DNA from: NAK82 sp036172345
Lineage (GTDB): Bacteria > Chloroflexota > Anaerolineae > 4572-78 > NAK82
Direction of reading: 5' to 3'
Length of the DNA: 7,263 nucleotides
Assembly: GCA_036172345.1 (NCBI GenBank)
Contig: JASFBB010000354.1
Location: forward strand, 1 to 7,263
This document shows positions 1 to 4,618 of the stretch, piece after piece. Numbering within the stretch: position 1 is the stretch's first letter; each line of letters starts with the position of its first letter. The notes below the pieces were generated by a model, which saw only the letters and a program-made list of their open reading frames with translations, was not told where the DNA came from and ran no database searches. Both the position numbers and the translations under genes were made by a program.

Positions 1-2045
1 CTGCCCATGGGTTGCATCACATCCTGCTGGAGGTGGTGGACAACGCCGTGGACGAGGCAATGGCTGGCTATTGCGACCGTATTACGGTGGTCATCCACAA
101 GGATGGGGCTGTGAGCGTAATAGATAATGGGCGTGGCATCCCAGTGGAGATCAAACCGGAGAAGGGCAAATCGGCGCTGACTCTAGCTCTGACGGAATTG
201 CACACCGGGGGTAAGTTCGAAGGCAGCCGGGGCGGCTATCTCTCCGGCTCAGGTGGGTTGCATGGCATTGGCGTCAAGGCGACTAACGGCTATTCTGAGT
301 GGCTGGAGGTGCGCGTCAAACGCGATGGAGTCATCTATCGCCAGCGTTTCGAGAATGGCGGCGAGCCAGTGACCGACGTGGAAATCCTGCATCCCCACAC
401 AGGTGAGCGCATTGGTGTCGTCGGGGAACGGGGTGCTGCTGCGGCGATCAAGGCAGCGGCCGACCGTAGCATCGGCACCGGCACCGAGGTGCGCTTCCGC
501 CCCAAACGCGAGTGGTTCTCACCCGCACTGGAATGGCCCCAGCCGGATCAGTACGTGCCGTGGGATTTTGCACGACTGGCCACACGCTTTCAGCAGATGG
601 CCGCTCTCAATCCCAATCTCACCATCGAGTTCATCGATCAACGTGGCAAGAAGCCGGTGTCGCGTACATTTTGCTACCCTAACGGCCTGCGTGACTATCT
701 CACCTTCCTCACGGAGGGGCAAGAGCTCCTGTTCGACACGCCCGTCCTCTTCTCAGGACAGGGGAACGGCAACGGCGGGACAATCTCTGTGGAAGTCGCG
801 ATGCAATATACCACGAACGACGAGACCCAGATCTACTCCTTTGTCAACTCGATTTATACGCCCCATGGAGGTACCAGTGTCTCGGGATTCCAGGCTGGCC
901 TCACCAAGGCGCTCAACCAATTCGCCCAGGGTCTCAAGGACAAAGACCTCAAGTCGACCACGATCAAAGGCGAAGATACCTTATTGGGCTTGACAGCCCT
1001 CATCAACGTGCGCATGAGTGACACCCCTACATTTAGTTCGCAGACCAAGGAGTCGCTCACCTCACCAGAAGTGCAGGGTGTTGTAATGAGTGTCACCTAT
1101 GATAACCTGCTTGCCATCTTCAGCAAGAAGCCGGCAATCGGCCGCGCGATCGTGCGTCAGTGTGTCGCGGCGCAGAAAGGACGTGAGGCGGCGAAACAGG
1201 CGCGCAAGCTGGTGATGCGCCGCTCGGCGCTTGATGTACCGGAGGCCGGGATCTTGGGGAAGCTGGCCGACGTCACCAAGGGCACCCCCACCGAACACAC
1301 GATCCTGTACATTGTCGAAGGGGATTCGGCTGGCGGTTCGTGCAAACAGGCACGTGATCGACGTTACCATGCCATCCTACCCTTGCGTGGCAAGCCGCTC
1401 AACACCTACACGCCCAAGATCAACCGCGTCCTATCCAACGCCGAGATCAAAGCGATTGTCGCGGCTATTGGAGCGGGTGTGGGCAGCGACTTTCAGCTCG
1501 ACGAGATGCGCTATGGTGGCGTTGCCATCCTGACTGATGCTGACCACGATGGTCACCACATCAAGACGCTGTTGCTTTCCTTCTTCTGGAAGTATATGCG
1601 CCCGATGGTCGAGGCAGGCCGACTCTACGTCGCTGAGGCACCGCTCTATCTCATCCGCGAGAAATCTGGCAAACAACGCAGCGCCTATGCCTATGACGAC
1701 GAAGAGCGTGACCGCATCGTCGCTCAGTTCGGTGGCCCTAGTAAGGTGACGGTGCAACGCTATAAGGGTTTGGGCGAGATGAACCCGGAGCAGCTTAAGG
1801 AGACCGTCTTCGCGCTCAATCCTAATGACGATAATCCTGTACTCAACGAGCACCTGGTGCGTTTCGAGGTGGATGATGTGCATCACCTCAACACTGCGAT
1901 GAACGTATTGATGGGCAACTTAGCGGCGCGACGTAAACATTGGCTCTTCACGCGCTGGGAACACGGCGCCGAGGTAGCTGATGAGTTTGAGGCCGTTGAT
2001 GCCGAGAACGGCGAGGTAGTGGTAGAAGAGGAGGCAGAAGAGTAA
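1..2045 (+). CDS. gyrB: Type IIA DNA topoisomerase, B (ATPase/TOPRIM) subunit, GyrB/ParE family; 5' end outside window
   Basis: This subunit binds and hydrolyses ATP and supplies the TOPRIM metal site of a DNA gyrase or topoisomerase IV, working with the A subunit encoded next. The frame is open from base 3 (Ala-His-Gly-Leu-His-His), matching GyrB around E. coli residue 36, so about 30-40 N-terminal residues and the true start lie upstream; the TTG at 12 is an internal Leu codon. Counting from that codon: GHKL ATPase with EVVDNAVDEA (7-16) and DNGRGIP (38-44); GGKF (66-69); GGLHGIG (81-87); transducer with the QTK lysine (346); TOPRIM with EGDSAGG (436-442) and the Asp triad in TDADHDG (509, 511, 513); RYKGLGEMNPEQL (583-595). 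Oddities are an insertion of about 20 residues near 127-151, loss of the usual YKVSGG lysine, HDGHH in TOPRIM and an acidic C-terminus (654-677). It lacks the long TOPRIM insertion of proteobacterial GyrB. The family is certain; whether it is GyrB or ParE is not, and the symbol is provisional. Confidence 0.93.
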   Translation, partial: AHGLHHILLEVVDNAVDEAMAGYCDRITVVIHKDGAVSVIDNGRGIPVEIKPEKGKSALTLALTELHTGGKFEGSRGGYLSGSGGLHGIGVKATNGYSEWLEVRVKRDGVIYRQRFENGGEPVTDVEILHPHTGERIGVVGERGAAAAIKAAADRSIGTGTEVRFRPKREWFSPALEWPQPDQYVPWDFARLATRFQQMAALNPNLTIEFIDQRGKKPVSRTFCYPNGLRDYLTFLTEGQELLFDTPVLFSGQGNGNGGTISVEVAMQYTTNDETQIYSFVNSIYTPHGGTSVSGFQAGLTKALNQFAQGLKDKDLKSTTIKGEDTLLGLTALINVRMSDTPTFSSQTKESLTSPEVQGVVMSVTYDNLLAIFSKKPAIGRAIVRQCVAAQKGREAAKQARKLVMRRSALDVPEAGILGKLADVTKGTPTEHTILYIVEGDSAGGSCKQARDRRYHAILPLRGKPLNTYTPKINRVLSNAEIKAIVAAIGAGVGSDFQLDEMRYGGVAILTDADHDGHHIKTLLLSFFWKYMRPMVEAGRLYVAEAPLYLIREKSGKQRSAYAYDDEERDRIVAQFGGPSKVTVQRYKGLGEMNPEQLKETVFALNPNDDNPVLNEHLVRFEVDDVHHLNTAMNVLMGNLAARRKHWLFTRWEHGAEVADEFEAVDAENGEVVVEEEAEE
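2036..2042 (+). promoter_or_regulatory. Weak Shine-Dalgarno-like sequence for the A-subunit gene
   Basis: AGAAGAG lies 10 bases before the GTG at 2053, inside the last codons of the B-subunit gene. A stronger match, GAGGAGG at 2028-2034, is 18 bases from the GTG, farther than ribosomes normally use. Both are also Glu-rich codons of the upstream acidic tail, so their purine content has another explanation. With a gap of only 7 bases between stop and start, translation of the A subunit is probably coupled to that of the B subunit. Confidence 0.35.
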
Positions 2046-2052
2046 TTCCCCT

Positions 2053-4566
2053 GTGAACTTGCGCACGATCCCCGCGACTAGTGACCTGGCGCAGAGCTAC
2101 TTCCGTTATGCCACCTACACTGTATTGGATCGCGCGCTGCCCGATGTGCGCGACGGATTGAAACCGGTGCAGCGGCGCATCCTGTATGCTATGTACGATA
2201 TGGGATTGCGCTCGGACGCCCCCTACAAGAAGAGCGCGCGCATTGTTGGTGAGGTGTTGGGCAAATACCATCCTCACGGCGATGCCTCGGTCTACGACGC
2301 ACTGGCGCGTATGGCGCAAAGCTTTTCGTTGCTGCACCCCTTGGTGGATGGGCAGGGCAACTTCGGCTCAGTGGATGGGGACAGCCCGGCGGCGATGCGT
2401 TACACCGAAGCACGTCTGGCACCCATCACCGATGAGATGCTCGCCGATATTCGGCGTGACACGGTGGACTGGATGCCCAATTTCGATGGTTCCTTGTTGG
2501 AGCCCGAGCTGTTGCCGGCAGCGTTGCCTAATCTGTTGATCAATGGCTCTTCGGGGATCGCGGTCGGCATGGCCACCAACATCCCCCCACACAACTTGGG
2601 TGAGGTCTGCGATGCAGTTATCTTGGTAGTGGAGCGCTGGAAGCAGCGCGATAAGATCACTGTGGATGATTTGATGACCGCGATCAAAGGGCCCGATTTC
2701 CCCACGGGCGGCATTGTCTATCGTTACGGCAACAACGAGGAGAATGGACAGCCGATAGACCTGGTCCGCAAGGCATATGAGACTGGTCGCGGCCCTATCC
2801 CGGTGCAGGGGCGGGTAGACATCGAGGATATTGGTGGCGGCAAGAGCAACATTGTCATCACCGAGCTACCTTTTGATCAACACGGCGCAGTGAAAAAGGG
2901 GCCTTTCATTGAGAAGATCGCCCAGCTAGTGCGCGAAGGCAAGCTCAGCGGCATCACTGACTTGCGCGACGAATCGGATCACGAAGGGATGCGCATTGTG
3001 GTGGAGGTCTCGCGCGCGGCGGATAAGGACAAAGTGCTCCAGGATTTATTGCGCTACACCCCTTTACGGAGCAGCTTTGGGGTCATTATGCTAGCGCTGG
3101 TGCCCAATCCGGATTATGGGGCGGACAAAGCGTCTGTTCCGGAGGGTCTTGCAGCGGCGGAGCAGGATGAAACGCGCCTGGTGTCCAAGACGATGCCGCG
3201 TTACCTGAATCTCAGGGAGATGCTCATTTACTTTGTCGAGCATCGCCTGAACGTCATCGTGCGCCGCTCGCGGCACGAACTGGCCGAGCGCGAGCATCGC
3301 CTACATATTGTAGAGGGTCTTCTGATCGCCCTTGCTCACATTGACGAGGTCATCGCCATCATCAAGAAGTCGCGCACGGCCGAGACGGCACAAGCAAACC
3401 TGATGAAGCGCTTTAAGCTCACGGAGGTGCAGGCGCGCGCCATCCTGGATATGCAATTGCGTCGGCTTGCGGCTTTGGAACGCAGCAACCTGGAGAGTGA
3501 ACGCAAGGAGCTCAAGCAACGCATCGCCTACCTGAAGGCGTTGCTCAGCTCGCAGGCGAAGCAGCTGGAGGTGATCAAGGAGGAGACGCTTGCCATCAAG
3601 GAGAAATATGCCCAACCGCGCCGCACGCTGATCTTGGAGCGCGAGCAGGCGGGTAGTGGTATCACCACAACGCAGTTGCTGACTCCACAAGGCCCACAAG
3701 TGATTATCGTGACTAGCAAAGGCTTGCTTTACCGCACGCCGTCTGACCAAGCTCTTCCGCGTCCGTCAACCGGTGTGACCGCGCGTGCAGTCGAGTCACC
3801 ACTGCTCTATCTGCCGGCTGGTTCGACAGACACATTGTTGCTCGTGAGCAGCTCCGGTAAGGTATGGCGCGGAACCATTGGGCGCATTCCTGAACGGGTT
3901 GCATTAACGGAGTTTCTCCCGGATGCGAGCACCATTATCGGGGGTGGTGTGCTGTCTCCGGGAAAATTTCTCAGCCTTGTTGCTGACAATGCCCGCGTCA
4001 AGCGCACTCTGCTCGGTGACCTTAAGAGTGGCGAAGGCAGCTGGAGCCAGGTGATGGGGGGTCTGAACGGCGGACGTCTGCTCGCTGCCGCGATCACCGA
4101 CGGCACAGCCCATATAATGCTGTTCACCCGTCAGGGCAAAGCGATCCGCTTTCGAGAAGAGGAAGTCAATCCCCAAGCTTCCGGTTCTGCTACCGGGGTG
4201 ATAGCGATGAAATTGTCTGCCGATGACGTGATCGTATCCGCTGCCCTGGTGGAACCCGGCGATGATTGGTGGGTGGTAGTAGTGAGCGAGCGCGGCTGGA
4301 TCAAACGTATTCCCTTGGCCGAATTCCCGGTGCAAGGGCGTGGCGGTGGAGGGGTCCAGCTGCTCAAGATCACCCCAACCGCCGGTCCGGTGGTGGCAGC
4401 AACCGTCGTCCACACCAAAGGACATGTCAGCGTGCTCAGCGGGCGTGGCCGGCGGCACCATTTCAAGCTCTCCGAGGTGCCGATCTCCAATCGCGTCAAT
4501 CGCGGCGAACGCCTGGTGGACTTCGGTGACGACGATGTCATTGCCACCCTTGTCCCCCATCCTTAG
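2053..4566 (+). CDS. gyrA: Type IIA DNA topoisomerase, A (breakage-reunion) subunit, GyrA/ParC family
   Basis: This 837-residue subunit cuts and rejoins DNA through a phosphotyrosine link and binds DNA with its C-terminal domain. GTG at 2053 is the start because a stop (2023-2025) closes the frame upstream, the GTG follows the B-subunit stop by 7 bases, and the N-terminus aligns with the family. Domains: winged helix with HPHGD (73-77), DGQGNFGS (99-106) and AAMRYTE (113-119), where Arg116-Tyr117 are the catalytic pair; tower with NGSSGIAVGMATNIPPHN (164-181); coiled coil and exit gate about 390-515; C-terminal beta-pinwheel about 535-837, apparently six blades. QGRGGGG (761-767) resembles the GyrA box but falls in about the fifth blade; the first blade (547-575) has no such box. 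Insertions relative to E. coli GyrA lie near 226-237 and 351-380. Ala78 occupies the E. coli Ser83 position. Six blades favour gyrase and the missing first-blade box favours a ParC-like role, so the symbol is provisional. Confidence 0.93.
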   Translation: MNLRTIPATSDLAQSYFRYATYTVLDRALPDVRDGLKPVQRRILYAMYDMGLRSDAPYKKSARIVGEVLGKYHPHGDASVYDALARMAQSFSLLHPLVDGQGNFGSVDGDSPAAMRYTEARLAPITDEMLADIRRDTVDWMPNFDGSLLEPELLPAALPNLLINGSSGIAVGMATNIPPHNLGEVCDAVILVVERWKQRDKITVDDLMTAIKGPDFPTGGIVYRYGNNEENGQPIDLVRKAYETGRGPIPVQGRVDIEDIGGGKSNIVITELPFDQHGAVKKGPFIEKIAQLVREGKLSGITDLRDESDHEGMRIVVEVSRAADKDKVLQDLLRYTPLRSSFGVIMLALVPNPDYGADKASVPEGLAAAEQDETRLVSKTMPRYLNLREMLIYFVEHRLNVIVRRSRHELAEREHRLHIVEGLLIALAHIDEVIAIIKKSRTAETAQANLMKRFKLTEVQARAILDMQLRRLAALERSNLESERKELKQRIAYLKALLSSQAKQLEVIKEETLAIKEKYAQPRRTLILEREQAGSGITTTQLLTPQGPQVIIVTSKGLLYRTPSDQALPRPSTGVTARAVESPLLYLPAGSTDTLLLVSSSGKVWRGTIGRIPERVALTEFLPDASTIIGGGVLSPGKFLSLVADNARVKRTLLGDLKSGEGSWSQVMGGLNGGRLLAAAITDGTAHIMLFTRQGKAIRFREEEVNPQASGSATGVIAMKLSADDVIVSAALVEPGDDWWVVVVSERGWIKRIPLAEFPVQGRGGGGVQLLKITPTAGPVVAATVVHTKGHVSVLSGRGRRHHFKLSEVPISNRVNRGERLVDFGDDDVIATLVPHP

Positions 4567-4616
4567 TTTGTTCCATTCCCTGTAATTCCCGCCCGTCGTG
4601 GTATAATGGCAAAGCC
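4567..4616 (+). other. Intergenic spacer between A subunit and dnaE
   Basis: This 50-base spacer is pyrimidine-rich in its first half (runs such as TTCCATTCCC and TTCCCGCCC) and holds the dnaE promoter in its second half. I see no GC-rich hairpin followed by a T run, so there is no recognisable intrinsic terminator for the topoisomerase genes, and no Shine-Dalgarno sequence ahead of dnaE. Confidence 0.7.
4599..4607 (+). promoter_or_regulatory. Extended -10 promoter (TGGTATAAT) for dnaE, predicted leaderless transcript
   Basis: TATAAT at 4602-4607 is a perfect sigma-70-type -10 box, and TG one base before it makes an extended -10. The best -35 candidate is CTGTAA at 4580-4585 with a 16-base spacer and only 3 of 6 matches to TTGACA; an extended -10 can work without a good -35. 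With normal spacing, transcription would begin near 4614, about three bases before the ATG at 4617. The box does not overlap either flanking coding region, which strengthens the call. Confidence 0.75.
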
Positions 4617-4618
4617 AT
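4606..4618. repeat. Short perfect inverted repeat over the dnaE start site
   Basis: ATGGC-AAA-GCCAT is a five-base inverted repeat around a three-base centre. It begins in the last two bases of the -10 box and ends in the dnaE start codon. If transcription starts near 4614, the RNA cannot form this hairpin, so any role would be at the DNA level. An arm of five bases can easily arise by chance. Confidence 0.3.

Noticed and set aside
12..14. TTG at base 12 as the start of the B subunit
   Set aside because: The frame is open to the window edge and the preceding codons (Ala-His-Gly) continue the GyrB alignment at GLHH, so this TTG encodes an internal Leu.
1431..1886. Antisense open frame of 151 codons opposite the TOPRIM region
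   Set aside because: It is in codon register with the B-subunit gene, which carries invariant catalytic motifs here. No independent evidence of coding.
4113..4118. A second TATAAT inside the A-subunit gene
   Set aside because: No TG extension, no convincing -35 and no gene starting shortly downstream; it is explained by the codons for His-Ile-Met.
3904..4560. Antisense open frame of 218 codons opposite the end of the A-subunit gene
   Set aside because: It is in codon register with the A-subunit gene and is explained the same way; the sense strand encodes a well-supported beta-pinwheel.
4567..4600. Possible transcription terminator after the A-subunit gene
   Set aside because: No stable stem followed by a T run can be drawn; the stretch is just pyrimidine-rich.
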